This document shows, piece after piece, positions 47,590-60,265 of a stretch of 64,000 nucleotides of DNA. Numbering within the stretch: position 1 is the stretch's first letter; every line of letters starts with the position of its first letter. The stretch spans positions 3,580,399 through 3,644,398 of the forward strand of contig SSBO01000001.1 in NCBI GenBank assembly GCA_005281725.1. The letters run 5' to 3'. The notes under the pieces are model-generated. The model worked only from the letters and a program-made list of their open reading frames with translations. It was not told the DNA's origin and did no database searches. Position numbers and translations under genes: made by a program. This stretch comes from Wuchereria bancrofti (lineage: Eukaryota > Nematoda > Chromadorea > Rhabditida > Onchocercidae).

Positions 47590-50500
47590 CGAACAGTTGG
47601 ATTTCATAACTTACCCTGTTTTATATAAGATTTATAATTTCGAGTTTCAGATCTAATAATTTGAAGGTCATAGTATGGTTAACCACATGGAATGAATTTA
47701 TTATAATTCCATCACGTCGTCTTTATTTGTAGGCTTAAAATGTAAAATTCTGAATTACATAGATTTGATTAGTTTTTTTCCAGACTGCATTACGGGAGTC
47801 CTCTTTCTTCTAAAATCAGACTAGCAAAAGTCATAATTGGTTCATAAAATGTCCGAATAATTAGAAGAAAGGAGGAAAGGAAAAAACTTTAGTGTTACGT
47901 TATTTCCATTTTTTTGTTGTGTTAAAGTCATTACATTTTTATTAGTTGTTATAGCAGAAATGTAAAATGATGGAAGAAGATGTCTTAAGGAATATTTGAG
48001 AGTAGAATTAGGACACGTTGACTTAACATAAATTGAATCTTTCTACTTCGTACATCTTGTAAGTCTCTTTAACTTTTATTCATCTATATTTTTTGAAATA
48101 TATTTTATCTGCTTCAGAGCTTTTAAAAATAAAATTTCATTGGATATTAAAAAGTCAGTAAAATGCTAAAATAATGATTGTTTTGCAAATGAGCACCAAT
48201 GAATTTTTATTAATTCGATAAGGGTTTTGTTTTTCACTTTATTTATCTATGATTTCGAGTCTCACTGTCTTCATAGTTGAAATTTGTCGAATATTACTAT
48301 TTTGAATTATGTTCTGTCACAGCGTTAGATTGAAATATGTTGTAGCTAAAGGAGAGAAGATGCTTCATATGACACAGACTGCTTTTCAGCTTCATTCCTG
48401 GGCTTGTTGTTATCCATGGTTGTGAATTTTTTCCAATTCATACGTAAATACTATATCGTTCCAATTTTGTTAATTTCTATTTTCTATTGGTTTCAGATTA
48501 AATCTAAGAACTTTGTCTTTTTACGAGATGCAACCTCTCTTATCTCGAGAAAAATTGAATATTAGAAGTAATGAATGAATTTTATAAAACATCAATAGAG
48601 TAATTTCGCTGAAATTGTCTGTTTGGTATCGGTGTATTAAGATGGTCACATATATATTAGGCATTAGGGCAAGGATTTTTGGATTTCGAGGTGTTTCGAA
48701 ATTGTTAGAAGTCACCATTGTCACTTTTAGAAAGTTGTTGGTAGGTCGTTTTACGGTGTCTAAAGAACATAGGAAGGTGACACCTAAATTATAATTTTTC
48801 ACTGATAGTTTTACAATCATCTTTTTTTGGAAAAAATAAATTGGCACGTGAGGAAAAGCTAATAACCATGTAAAACTGATTAACACTGATGTAAAAAAAA
48901 TTAACCATATAAAATTGTTTTAATTCACTGATATCAATAAATTGCTATGTTCAGTTGTGCTAACGGTGTATGTCGTGGATATTATATTGTTTTAAATCTA
49001 TGAGTGAAATGTTGGTTGAAACTGAATTTCTATTAAGTCAGCAGCAAAATAAGGGATTTGTTTAATTTTGTTTATTAATTGAAAAACTGGAATTGACGCA
49101 ATCAGGATTTTATTGTATCCTTGTAAATCTAGCATTATGAGTTAAGCAGAAAATTTCTTTCACTGATTGTTTAGATTTTACTGAGCACGTCGATTATTCA
49201 TTCTCCTTGCAGATATTTGTATTATGTACTTAAAATAGGAAAAATTCATTTTTACAGGACGGAAGAGCAAAAAGAAGAAAGATGGAGGATTGAAGAGGAG
49301 TGATTTAACATGAAACGCTAATTATATCGTAAATTTGTTTTTTTTTTTTTCGTTCATCTCTTTCATATGTTCATTTTCGACTCTCATTAAAAGTTGAGGA
49401 GATATTGAGGTCTAAATTCCACTGAACCATGAAGAAATAAAATTCGTGACAGTTAAAACTATTTTAGTGTACCTTCATTAACACAACTCATAACATTGTA
49501 ATTGTTTTTTCTAATCTAAAAAATAATTGAATGCTATTCTCTGCTTAAGTAACATGTTGGCACTCATCATGGTCACAATTAAGTCAATATTACCAACTTT
49601 CATCAACTTAATTACTGCTGGACTAAATACTTTTAGATAAGAAACTCAAAAGTTGCCAAGTGAATTCCCGTTGTTGGTACTGTTGCGATATCATTGATAT
49701 CGATTACGCTGATTAATGAAATATGAATAATTAGTCGCATCATTTTGGTCGAGAACTCAATGCCTTTTGAATTTAGTGAGTAAATCGATATAAATTACAT
49801 TGAAAGAGAAGTATATATCTCGTTTAACGGTAAAAAGATAACTTAAAATGGCTGTTGAAATGATGAACTGTGTAAATGGAGCTGTCAAGACTAAGACGAG
49901 TTTAGTGGCATTTTTATTGAAGTGGTAACTCTGAACCTGAGCTACATATCTCGATTTTCGAAGCATTTTTCTTAACTCCTATCATCTGAATTCTTATCAT
50001 TTATCTTTTTATTCTCTAATGAAAATTGAAATGACTTTCTGATTTCGAATAAAGTGAAATGGATCTTATAATTATTTATCATTAGTATTGCAGTTAGAAT
50101 TGAAAGGTGGAATGAAATGAAAGTGAAAAAAGAAGAAAGTGAAAAAGAAAGTCTAAGAAAGCAAAAACATGTTTTGGAATTATTTTAGATTAAAAAGGAA
50201 TTTATACGCAAAATATTGTGGAATGATTGAAGCAATTTATTTCATTCCTTTTCACTAACTAACCACCGAACTTCTATTTAGAAATCTTTGAAGTTTAAAG
50301 CACAAAATTTCATAACATAATTGTTCCAGATGACAACATTCAAATGCTCTTAGAGCCTTGATGAATATATTGATAAATCCACAACAAACAATGAAAGAAG
50401 CATCCTGTAATCCAGGATTTTTACAAGAGGAAGAGGACAAAGAGAGAAGAGAAAGAAAATAAGGTTAGTTGGGGAGTAAAAGAAAACACTTGGCTTATTA

Positions 50501-51558
50501 AACATCGTTTCTCAGCTCTTTTTTTAAACCACCTTCTCTCTACCCTAATATTTTAAAGATTGTTTTATAATTTGTATTGACATTTTTGCCTTGTTAGAGT
50601 GATTCCTAGCACTTTGCTAAGATCAATAAGGCTGATTTCAGTGGGATGAACGATAGCAGTGATAATGTTTCAACATATAGTATTGATCATTTGTCCCGTT
50701 TTAATAGTGACAGTTTCAAAATCTGTTCCGGCTCTAATAACAGAAAGAACATGTAATTTGAAACCAACACCGTTTGACAGTAATGATATTGCTATGACTT
50801 TATGGCTATTTCCATCCTCCTCACATCTCGATACTGCTATATGCCTCAGCACTAATAACCGTTGACAATCAGACAATGACTTTCCCCCTGTTGCATAATA
50901 CTACTTGGGTTAAGTCACTGCAAAAATCACCAAATGTTCAGGTGGAAATTTCAGAATTACTGATAATTTGAAAGCATTCAGGAAGCATTTATTCTGTCAC
51001 GATAATATTAATGAATCGTAACACCATAACGGTTTCCAGTGAATACTTGAAAATCACCACATACATCCCTTTCCGGATTTCAGAAATGCAGTGTACGAAT
51101 AAAGATCCCGATTGTTGATGATCATTAATGCAAAGTATTCAGTAACCACTGATATATTAAAGGCATATTTATTAAATTTGAATGAAAATCCCTCAGAAAT
51201 CGGAGAAAAAATCCATTTATTCACTCGTGTTAGTTTTTACTTGCTTTGCTGTTCAGCAATTCAGTAATTGGTATACAGTATATACAGTCGATTTTACATT
51301 TTAAATAAGACTTCACGTCACTTCATTTCTGCTAATTTTGACTAAGTTGGTTTGACCGCCAGGAGTTTTCAGTCTTATTCTCCTGGTGACATTTCTGTTG
51401 GGACATCGTCACTTCTCATCGTAATCGTCGACGGATCCTGTAAAACGAGTGACCGAATTGTTTTCTAAAAATGTCGTGTAACCTACTACTCATTTAACGC
51501 TTTAAGAATTATTATATTTTTACAACCTCAATAATCAATAAAACTGGAAATATTATTT
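47590..51558. other. intergenic region with one possible terminal exon
   Basis: Apart from the exon-like piece at 49258-49313 there is no supported gene. Overlapping open frames on both strands at 50659-50876 have no family or splice evidence. A purine-rich stretch occupies 50100-50160. Confidence 0.45.
49258..49313 (+). other. possible Lys-rich terminal exon
   Basis: Acceptor TTTTTACAG precedes it. Entered in phase 1 it reads RKSKKKKDGGLKRSDLT and stops (TGA at 49311-49313). The composition matches the putative micro-exon at 44958-44981, which leaves in phase 1, but the pair would enclose the whole 45044-47589 gene in one intron. Confidence 0.25.
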
Positions 51559-51993
51559 CTACCGATAACGATATGTCCGTGCACCCGAGCGAGAACGAGA
51601 GCGACGACGCGAACGAGAAAGACGACGTCGAGAGAGAGTGCGACGATGAGACCGTGAACGGTAGCGAGACAAAGATCGACGACGGGGGCTGCGAGAGCTT
51701 AAACGACGGCGGCGACGAACATTTGACCGGCGACGACGTCGAATGCTACGGCGTGATCTCGACCTATATGAGCTCCGACGTGATCCAGATCTATACCTTG
51801 GCCTGCGCCTTCTGCTCGATAATAGCCTCAGCAAATCAAAACCCACTGGTGATCGTGGTCGTGAACGTGAACGTGAGCCTAGGCGTCGTCGACGCCTCAC
51901 GGGTAATAATGAAAGAGATACTACGTTCCTACGTGGAGTACGTGAACGACTTTTTCGCCCTCGTGAACGTGATCGAGAACGTCGGTACGGCAT
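51559..51993 (-). CDS. arginine/serine-rich (RS-domain) protein, 144 aa, single exon
   Basis: The frame runs from ATG at 51993 to a stop at 51559-51561 with no intron. It starts MPYRRSRSRSRGRKSRSRTP and is almost wholly Arg and Ser, with repeated RSRSR, RRRRR and SRSPRRR motifs to the C-terminus (GARTYRYR). RS domains are phosphorylated by SRPK/CLK kinases and mediate splicing-factor contacts in the nucleus. No RNA-recognition motif is present, so this is an RS-only protein or a fragment of one. A short hydrophobic patch (NVVSLSLLPV) interrupts the RS repeats. CTCTCAG lies seven bases before the ATG, consistent with a trans-splice acceptor. The block is much richer in C and G than its surroundings because of CGN arginine codons. 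Confidence 0.65.
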   Translation of the reverse strand: MPYRRSRSRSRGRKSRSRTPRRNVVSLSLLPVRRRRRLGSRSRSRPRSPVGFDLLRLLSSRRRRPRYRSGSRRSSYRSRSRRSIRRRRRSNVRRRRRLSSRSPRRRSLSRYRSRSHRRTLSRRRLSRSRRRSRSRSGARTYRYR

Positions 51994-53634
51994 TTGCTAC
52001 TGAGAGTTATCCTTTCAATCCTTCGGTCTATCGACTGCTTTAGTAAATCCCAACAATTTCCCCTTTCCCCAGTTAGTATTCCATTTTGGAGTGACCAGTA
52101 GTAAGGGAAAGTGACTGAGTATGAAATGAATGTTACTGCCTAAAATGCGCTATTTAAAGGTTTCCAAACATTAAATGAATGCAAATTAGAATTATTTCTC
52201 TGTACTTATTTAAAATTGCTTTTTTCTTTTATTATGCAAATTCGAATCATCTGCACAAATTAAAAAATTAACAAATTTCTAATCCGATCATTTCTCGAAT
52301 TACTTTGTTCTAATGAAATAACAGTAATATCGCCAAACATAAATCGCAAGAAATACTACTTCTATTTAATCGAAATGGTGATTTTTAAATTCACTTGGAG
52401 CAGTTTATTGTCGGTAATTTTACTTTCCATTACTTCACAATTTAAATTGAATTTAAAATTTTAACTTTTTCTTGTTTGATATTCCTAATTTCATTGTTTA
52501 CTCTTACATTTTGATAAGATGTCTGAAATGATGGAATATTATTCTCTAATTGCTTCTCGAAAATGTTACACTGTTATGAAGATATTTTGGGGAAAAAATG
52601 GTTTTCATGGCGCAAAAAGGCGCGAATGGTTTTCAGTAGACGTCTTGGCAAGCTTGTAAATTACGAAGTAATGGCATGAAGATTATCAGTTAAATTAAGC
52701 ACTTTTCATTACAGTTTAATCCTAACTGGTACAAACAACTTTTTGCTTTCAATTAATGACAATTAAGTTAATTACTGCAAATAATAGTGAAATACGTTTG
52801 CGTTTTCCCCAAGAATATTCTGATGACAGCGGGTATCTTATCTATTGGAAGATATTCAGGAGGGATAAATAAGGTAAGCCATGATCGATATGACGATCGA
52901 TCAAGCCATCTTTCAATAGAACCTTTGAGCAAACATTTGCTAAGTTCAAATTGCCGCCTCTCGCAAACTTCAGATGAAGTGACTCAGCGTATTTTTCTTC
53001 TCCATAGATGAATGCAAGACTCGTTACTTGCGTTTGGGTTGACATGTCATATTTGTAAATTCCCAATTACTTCATGCTCTCCATTTACCCGCTAACTGGG
53101 TTAGTTGAGCATTGGTATCAATGTTGCACTTCCTTGATCAGTGTGTCATGCATTATTCACGTTTAGTGCATTCAAGATTATGTACCCGCTGCTGTTATTT
53201 CCTTTCACCTTGGATAGATTTCATTCTTCGATCTGTTTTGCCTTGTTCCTAATATCTCCGCTTGTCTGAGACACTTCCACTTCCATCTTCACTTCTCTTT
53301 ATGACATTGTGTGATTTTAGCTTTTAATTTCTTTTAAGTGTTCCACTGCGTTTGTTTCTTCCTCGAGAAACTGTGTCACCTGCGGTTTGTTGCGGTTGAT
53401 TAACCTTTTCTCGTTACTCTGTCATCTCATCGATTCATTCTCTTCCACCAAAGTTATTCAAAGGTCAATGGAAAGGGCAATATTTATCATATTTATCACA
53501 GTTGCTGTAAGAAGCGTTAAACACAAGCTTTTTTCTTGTAATACAGCACCTTTTTCATTAATTAAATGAAACCAATGGCTAGAAATGTTGTATATACTTC
53601 TTTGAATTATTGCTCTTTCGCATAGAGATCGGAC
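51994..53634. other. intergenic region
   Basis: The sequence is AT-rich with no supported exons. Opposed open frames at 52787-53066 look like chance. Confidence 0.5.
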
Positions 53635-53712
53635 ATGGAGCTGCTAGTCATCTGTAAGAAGGAATTAGATCGATATGCTGACCATTTTAGACTGAAAGCT
53701 TGGAGCGTAAAG
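53635..53712 (+). other. possible alternative first exon of the PITP gene (26 codons)
   Basis: An ATG opens the frame MELLVICKKELDRYADHFRL, which leaves at donor GTTTTA in phase 0. The next exon (53940-54001) is open in that phase through RWFSKEGCCGGSSDD into the canonical MIVKEYR start. This would make a form with 41 extra N-terminal residues. Equally, it may be unrelated. Confidence 0.3.
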
Positions 53713-53984
53713 GTTTTATCTTTTGTTCGTTGAAAATTTTACAGTTAGACAGGAGGATAACCAGAATAAGTATCTGTATTTATATTTTAAATTTATTTGA
53801 TTTCCTTATTCCATACTGAAGAAATTGTCATTTCGTGTATCTCTGGATTGTAATTACTTCAATATAAGAGGTGTTGAGGCGGTGTGTCGAGCTGTGATTC
53901 ATTACTCAGTAACGTTTGCTATTTTATCAAACATTTCAGCGTTGGTTCAGTAAAGAAGGTTGTTGTGGTGGAAGTAGTGACGAC

Positions 53985-56538
53985 ATGATTGTGAAAGAGT
54001 AGTAAGCATAATTTCAGTTGTTAAGCTTTTACTTATTTTTTATATTATTTCATCAGCAATTTCAGTTATGATCAAGAAATTATATAATGGTATAGTAAAA
54101 TAGATTAATTTCAAATTGATTTCTCATATGGTAATGAATCTTTTGCACTTGAACAGCTAAATTATCGGCAAAACAAATATTATTTTGAAAGAAAAGGTTT
54201 AATAAAAGTGCAGAAAAGTTTTAAAGAAAAAGTTTTCCTTATTTCTCTTTAGTCGATTAGTTCTACCGATGACGGTCGAAGAGTACCAAGTTGGTCAACT
54301 CTGGTCCGTTGCCGAAGCATCAAAAGCTGAAACAGGTGGTGGTGAAGGTGTCGAAGTTTTAAAGAATGAACCATTCAAGAATTATCCTTTGCTTGACGGA
54401 CGTTATTCATGTGGTCAATACACGCATAAAATATATCATTTGCAAACGTGAGCTTTTTTTGCTTAAATAAATGGCATTCAGATCTAAAAGGCAGCACTTA
54501 GTACATACTTCTTACTATGATATGATGAAAAATTTCATGTCTTGCACTACAGTATACATGTGCCTACATATAGGTTTTCTTGGGTTTAAAATTTTCAGCA
54601 GTAGAATGATCCTGCTTGCTTTTTATAATGTAGAGTTAAAAAAATAATCTTGTGTCATTTGATTATTCTATTTATTCCATAGAATCCGCATTTTACAGCA
54701 ACAATTTTTAGAAAGGTGCCGACGATAGTACGAACATGTGCACCTAAAGGTTCTTTAGCGATACACGAAGAAGCATGGAATGCTTATCCTTACTGTAAAA
54801 CAGTTCTCACGGTTGGTTAACATAGTTTAGTGTTTTTCAGAAAACATAGCCATGTTTACTGATATCTAATGTACTAAATTCCAAATCATCCTTGCAAGCA
54901 CAATTTTCTCCTGCTAGTAATAGATGGAGTTACAACTGCCACAAATAATTTTTTGCTTTACAATGTATTACTGTTGAAAGATAGGAGTTTTTTATGTAGC
55001 AATACAAACACTAAATTTGGTAGTACGCTATTTTTTTGTGTATGAAGTTTCATTTTACAATTCATCTTCTGCTCGTGTCATTTTTGAAAAAGTAAGAGTA
55101 GAGGAATTTTGTGCTTCTTATTCAAAGTTATAAGTTTATTTAGGATTCCGATTCTGGTTAGTAGTTCACTTTTGATCGGTTGATTTAATAACCTGCATTT
55201 TCAGAAATCATGAAATATGATGTTGCAGAACCCTGATTATATGAGAGATGATTTTTTCATCCACATCGAAACAATCCATTTACCGGATCGGGGAACCACA
55301 CAGAATGCGCATAATTTAAGTGCAGAAGATCTTGCTAAGCGTGAAGTGATTGATCTCGATATTGCTAATGACTCTTCATATTTGACTGCTAATGTAATTT
55401 GTACAAATTACTTGGTTTCTAATTTGTGCATAATGTTACTTTAGTATGCTCATCGTTCATCCTAGAATAAAAAGCCAGAATTAGTGCATTTTTTGGTTTT
55501 ACTGCACTAATTAATCAGTTTATACTCATTCGATCCATCTACGTTACTTTTGCTCAAAAGGCAGTGAAAATCGATTTTTTCTTTGCGTATGCGTAGTTCT
55601 TTCCTAAGCCTATTATTAGATAACCTGATTTTGTGCTCCTTGATTCTTGTATCGTAAAATTAATATATAATAAGCTTGAGTTTAGTGACTTACAGGATAT
55701 CAAACCGGAAACAACACCGTCAAGATTCAAAAGTCTGAAAACAGGACGTGGTCCTCTGCTAGGAAATTGGAAAGAAACAGTGGAACCGGTGATGTGCGCT
55801 TATAAACTGGTAAAAGTGCACTTTAAATGGTTTGGTTTAACGAAAATAGTCGAAAATTACGCACATCGTGTAGGTTCCATGTTTCTTTGTAGATTGTTTT
55901 GAAATATTTTTAAGTTTTGATACTCAGTTGCAAACGGGATTCTTGGCATTCTAGTAGGTGTGATGGAAGTGTTTTTTCTTGTCAATGCTCAATTTTTGGT
56001 TGTTGACATTTCATGAATGTTTTAAGCAGTACCCACGTCTATTTACGAAATTCCACCGTGAAGTGTTCTGCTGGATGGATAACTGGCACGGGTTAACAAT
56101 GGCCAATATTCGCGAAATCGAGGATAAAGCCCAAAAAGAATTAGAAGAGGTAAGTTGGAAAACGCATTTTTGAAATCACATTTGCTAAATTGTCTTTTCT
56201 TTTGCTTTCTGTCTAATGCGAACAACCGTTTGGTATATTTAGAATTAATTCAATTCATTATATTCATATTAGTCGTAGAAAATCAAGCTCTTTGTTTCGT
56301 TTTCAACTTCTGTCTTCTTTCATCACACACTGGTAGATACATAAACATCTACAAATAGCGTTTTACTGCATGTGTACGGCAAAACTTGATATGGTATAGA
56401 AATAGTCAATTAAGGAATTGTTGAGATTGAGAAGCGAATAGCATCTTATAGCCTGATTCTGAATTTTTAAGTTTATTCTGATGACTTCATTATTTTTAGG
56501 CCAGAATAAACGGACCTGTACGCGGCATGATGCCGTAG
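53985..56538 (+). CDS. class I phosphatidylinositol transfer protein, 269 aa
   Basis: Transfers phosphatidylinositol and phosphatidylcholine between membranes and supplies PI for phosphoinositide synthesis. Exons: 53985-54001, 54253-54447, 54712-54811, 55229-55393, 55696-55869, 56030-56149 and 56500-56538 (stop TAG). Length equals that of human PITPα/β (270-271 aa), and the alignment is continuous: [131 protein letters not shown], and the C-terminal PVRGMMP that matches the PVKGM tail of the family. The residues around the inositol headgroup site (the KTGRGPL loop and [12 protein letters not shown]) are intact. A TTTCAG at 53939 with a 45-bp leader precedes the ATG and is a likely trans-splice or 5' exon acceptor. 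Confidence 0.93.
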
Positions 56539-58592
56539 AAATTCAAAATGATGTCATCAAACCCATATTTTCTCAAAGAAATAACTTTTACTTGCATCAT
56601 TTATTCGCTTTGAAATCGTTAGTATTTTAGTCCTTAATTTTAGAAATGTACAAAAGGAGTTTTGTGAGCAGTAAACCACTTCTGGTGCCAACATGATATA
56701 GGAGAATTTTCATAAATCAGCTTATAATTTAAACATAAGGAGTTATGTTGTTGAATTTGAGTTTAAAGAGGGTTGTTTTACCATAGGTTTATGTCTCTTA
56801 ACATCACTTTATGCGTCTCATGTTTTAATTTCCGTGCTTCAACGTCACTATATAGTTCTATTCGTTTTAAAATTTAAATGAAGTTTTGTAGAAGACACAG
56901 TATGTTATCACAAGGAGAAATTTGTTTTATACGTTGAATTGATTTCTTAAATGATCTGATCTCATAAATGATACCGTGTTATCAATTTTAGCAGTATTTA
57001 ACTGCTTATTTGGAAGGAACAAAATGCGATTAACGGGTGCCTGACAATTTCTTCTTTAGGAATTGTCAGATTTACATTAGATGTAATTTTTTGACCTGTA
57101 TTCTCTGGATATTATATTTCTTTTCCTCCGGATAAAATTTCGAGAGGTTTATCAGAAATGTTTGAGAGTTTCGGACATTGTAAACGCTAAAAAGAAGTTA
57201 TTGCAAATAGCAATGAGTCTAAAAACAATCTCAGTTTAGTCTTATCAGGATTGTATCACTATTTGAAGATGTGAATTAAACGGTTTTCACACTTATGCTT
57301 TGTCATTTCTGATTTTGTTGGTGATTTATTCTGTGGTTGTTTATTTATTATAGATCTAGAAATTTTAATCAGGAATCAGCAAATTAAAAATTTTTCATCT
57401 TACTATGATGGAAAGTGTAAAAAAAGCGTAGAAGAGATTTTTGATATTTTAAAGTCTCATTATTTTAACGAGATCTAATGACAGAATATCTTCTCATCGT
57501 TGTGAGCTGAAGAAATGTTTCAGTATCTCGGAAATACATATTAACTGAGATCATATTTGTTAAGATGAGTGACTAGAGTTAATTGTTGATTAAATCACTG
57601 AATTTTTTTAAGCAGTTCAGCTGTCTTTGCTGTTTTTTATTCCTAAAATGGTTTATGTTCTTGTTTTTAAGGTGTCCTTTTCTATCAAGATTTTTTCGTA
57701 GTGGGTTATTGCTGTATAACTTACGTGTTATACCGGTTTTTTACATTTCATATTTTATGTTGCAGTATAATTGTTATCATTGATCATTAATAATAGAAGA
57801 TTTTCTGTTTATGATAGAATGCATAACATTCTCTTAGCCTCAATTGTAACGGCTAATTTAAATTTCTTTCCGTGACAAAATTTGAAAGGAAAGAAAAGCA
57901 AAATGGAACTGTTGTAAATCAACATATAATTTTGGAGGATGAATTCGGTACTGTAAAACATTCCTCTAATTATATTCATTTTACTTGCATCTTACATCTT
58001 ACATTTCATGCAATGATAAGTCTCATACCTAGCTCACAAGGAATAATTCAAATGTTGTCCGTTTTCTTGGCAGCAATAAATCGATTGTCACATTAATGTG
58101 CTACTCAGTATCAAAACCATCTGTGCTTAGTGCATTTAAGCAAAAGAGAATGCGGTGCAGCAAATTTGTAATAAAATTGACCGAATCAACATTTGTGATG
58201 TTCTCATTTATCTTCTTTTCTGTGTTAAACTGAATAATTCTATCAAATTGTTGCTTTCAAATAAAATGAGTGGAATGACAGTGGGAAGCATTTACTTTCT
58301 TTTTCTTGTTTGCTGTACAGCTTCTATTGCTGTTTTTCTGAGATTTTTTACAATTAAAAATTAAAAACAGATTTTATACAATTTTAATAATGGAAAACAA
58401 TGTGAAAAAGGTGCAGTAAAATGTTGTAAACAGATTAATTTATGGTGTTATCGTTTGGAGTTTTGTGTGCTCTTTTGTATTCAAGGAATAGGTAACATTG
58501 AAATGATCTAACTTTTTGATTGTGAAATACAGGAACTGTATGGGATGACAACAGGATGACTTCGGATTCGCGAACCAACTTCTTCGAAACTA
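56539..58592. other. intergenic region
   Basis: No supported gene lies here. A 74-codon open frame at 57872-58096 has a short coding-like start (QNGTVVNQHIILEDEFG) but no acceptor, donor or family support. Confidence 0.45.
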
Positions 58593-60265
58593 ATGGCGAA
58601 TTGTGAGGAGCGGTGTGTTTTACATTCGGAAGTGAACAGAAATCTGATAGAAGCAGATGTGGATGCAGAGTTTCTTAAAACTTGTTGGGCACCTGTAGGC
58701 TTCAGATTGGCTAATAGGCATTGTGCTGCTAAATTTCTTATCAAGGTAGTTTTTGATTTTAATTTTATTAACGATATAATATGCTTCCTTTACTCATTCA
58801 TGGCGAGTGTTCATTCCTACTTTTATCATCAGCAGTTCGGGAGATAGAGATGCCTCGATATCTATTATGTTTTTCAATACAAAAGAATACGTAACTTATT
58901 TAACCACTTACTGTATTTAATTTAATTATTTGCTTAGGTTCTAATGGTTCAATACCATGAAATTAATAGGTAACAAATGTGAAAGAAGAATTTTACAGGT
59001 TAATGGAGAGGGGATAGCTTGTGGGACTTGTGTTTGTGAGACTTCATTCAGGAAAAGCCTGACGCAATCTTGAACGAACTAGGTCGTAGTCTGTGCAACA
59101 AACAAATTTTTATAGTTTTAGAAACAAAAAACTAGTCTGAAATGAATTATTCTTTTTCACTGCTTAGTTTTTGTCAGGAAAACAATCTTAAGACGAAGTA
59201 ATTGCCTTGCTTTGATTTGTCATTTAAGGCAGGACAGTTGCACACAATATTAACTGATTACGAGTGCATATTCTACGAAATTGCTGATTTCATGAAGAAA
59301 TTTTCGTCGCTGAATGCCAGATTAGGTGGCTCAGAAAAGACTCTGTTCGAAAAAGTTCGCAGTATGTTCGTGTCGTCGACAACAAAGGTGTCAAATGAAA
59401 ATAAGAATGATAATACACTGGAATTTGATCTTGAAGTTGTTGCTGTGAAACGAACTCTGAAGTGGCATTTTTTCGGACAACATTTGGGTTCCATGAATTA
59501 TGTAACTTTTGCTGCTTTGTGAGATATATCTCAGATTTCTCAATGCTATTTTTTGGTCTCTATAGCAAATGAGAAATTTTGAGAAATCTTTATTAATTAA
59601 ACTTTTTTCACCATAAGATTGGATTATAAGATTCCCGTTGAATAGATGAATATTTTTGAAGCCGATTGACTTTGAACAATCGCTTATTCTTTGAAAGATC
59701 TTATCATCTAAATATTAAAGAAAAGACTTTTCTGACATCTCAACTTATCTTTACATTGAAATCCACTTTACTTGATTACGTACCAAATTTCAGGTTTTTT
59801 CACACATAACTCGACCGCTACTAAATATTTTATCCGTTATTGTTGATGAATGTGATTTGAGTTCAGTTGAGGGTTGGTTCTAATTTATTCTCACTGATTT
59901 TTTTCCCAATTTCACTTTTAAAGGCAGGTTTTATAAAAGTAAGGGAGATTTATTTAGCTCCTGTATCCGGCAGCAGCTTCGATGGTCTCTTTGGGAAACC
60001 TGTTGTGCAAAGACTGTATGAAACGATTACTGCGGAAGCTCTGGTGGTGGAAAACATTGGCAGTATTTATAGTGATAATAGAAGTAAAAAAAGTGTGAAC
60101 ACTGGCATTGATGGCTTTAGTGATGCTGATAATATTTATTCCCTTCCCTTAACACCACCTCCCAGTTCGGCTTATGAGGCAATGAGTGATGCAAATCAGG
60201 ACAAATTTAGGGAAATCCAAACAATACGTGAATCGCCTCAAAAAAAGCCAAAATTGAGATTTTGA
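58593..60265 (+). CDS. XLF/NHEJ1-like non-homologous end-joining factor, 280 aa
   Basis: XLF (Cernunnos) pairs with XRCC4 to align broken DNA ends and stimulate ligase IV. Exons: 58593-58745, 59229-59501, 59794-59872 and 59928-60265 (stop TGA), all in phase; human XLF is 299 aa. Resemblance in order: head-domain start TCWAPVGFRLANRHCAAKFL and the strand pair AGQLHTILTDYECIFYEIAD, a linker with LNARL, then LKWHFFGQHLGSMNYVFSHI followed by TRPLLNILSVIVDE, which tracks the human WNF ... HLIRPLMGM stretch at the head/coil boundary. A helical stretch (GFIKVREIYL ... VVQRLYETITAEALVV) fits the coiled coil. The C-terminus is disordered (PLTPPPSSAYEAMSDAN) and ends ESPQKKPKLRF, basic residues closing on a terminal Phe like the Ku-binding motif of XLF. 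Identification rests on pattern and length, not on a search. C. elegans NHJ-1, an end-joining factor, may be the relevant nematode relative, but that is not tested. An ACAG acceptor upstream of the ATG suggests a 5' leader. Confidence 0.65.

Noticed and set aside
51573..52043. 156-codon and 86-codon + strand frames opposite the RS-rich gene
   Set aside because: They are mirror products of the Arg/Ser codon repeats on the minus strand; the minus reading has the biologically sensible RS composition and a good start.
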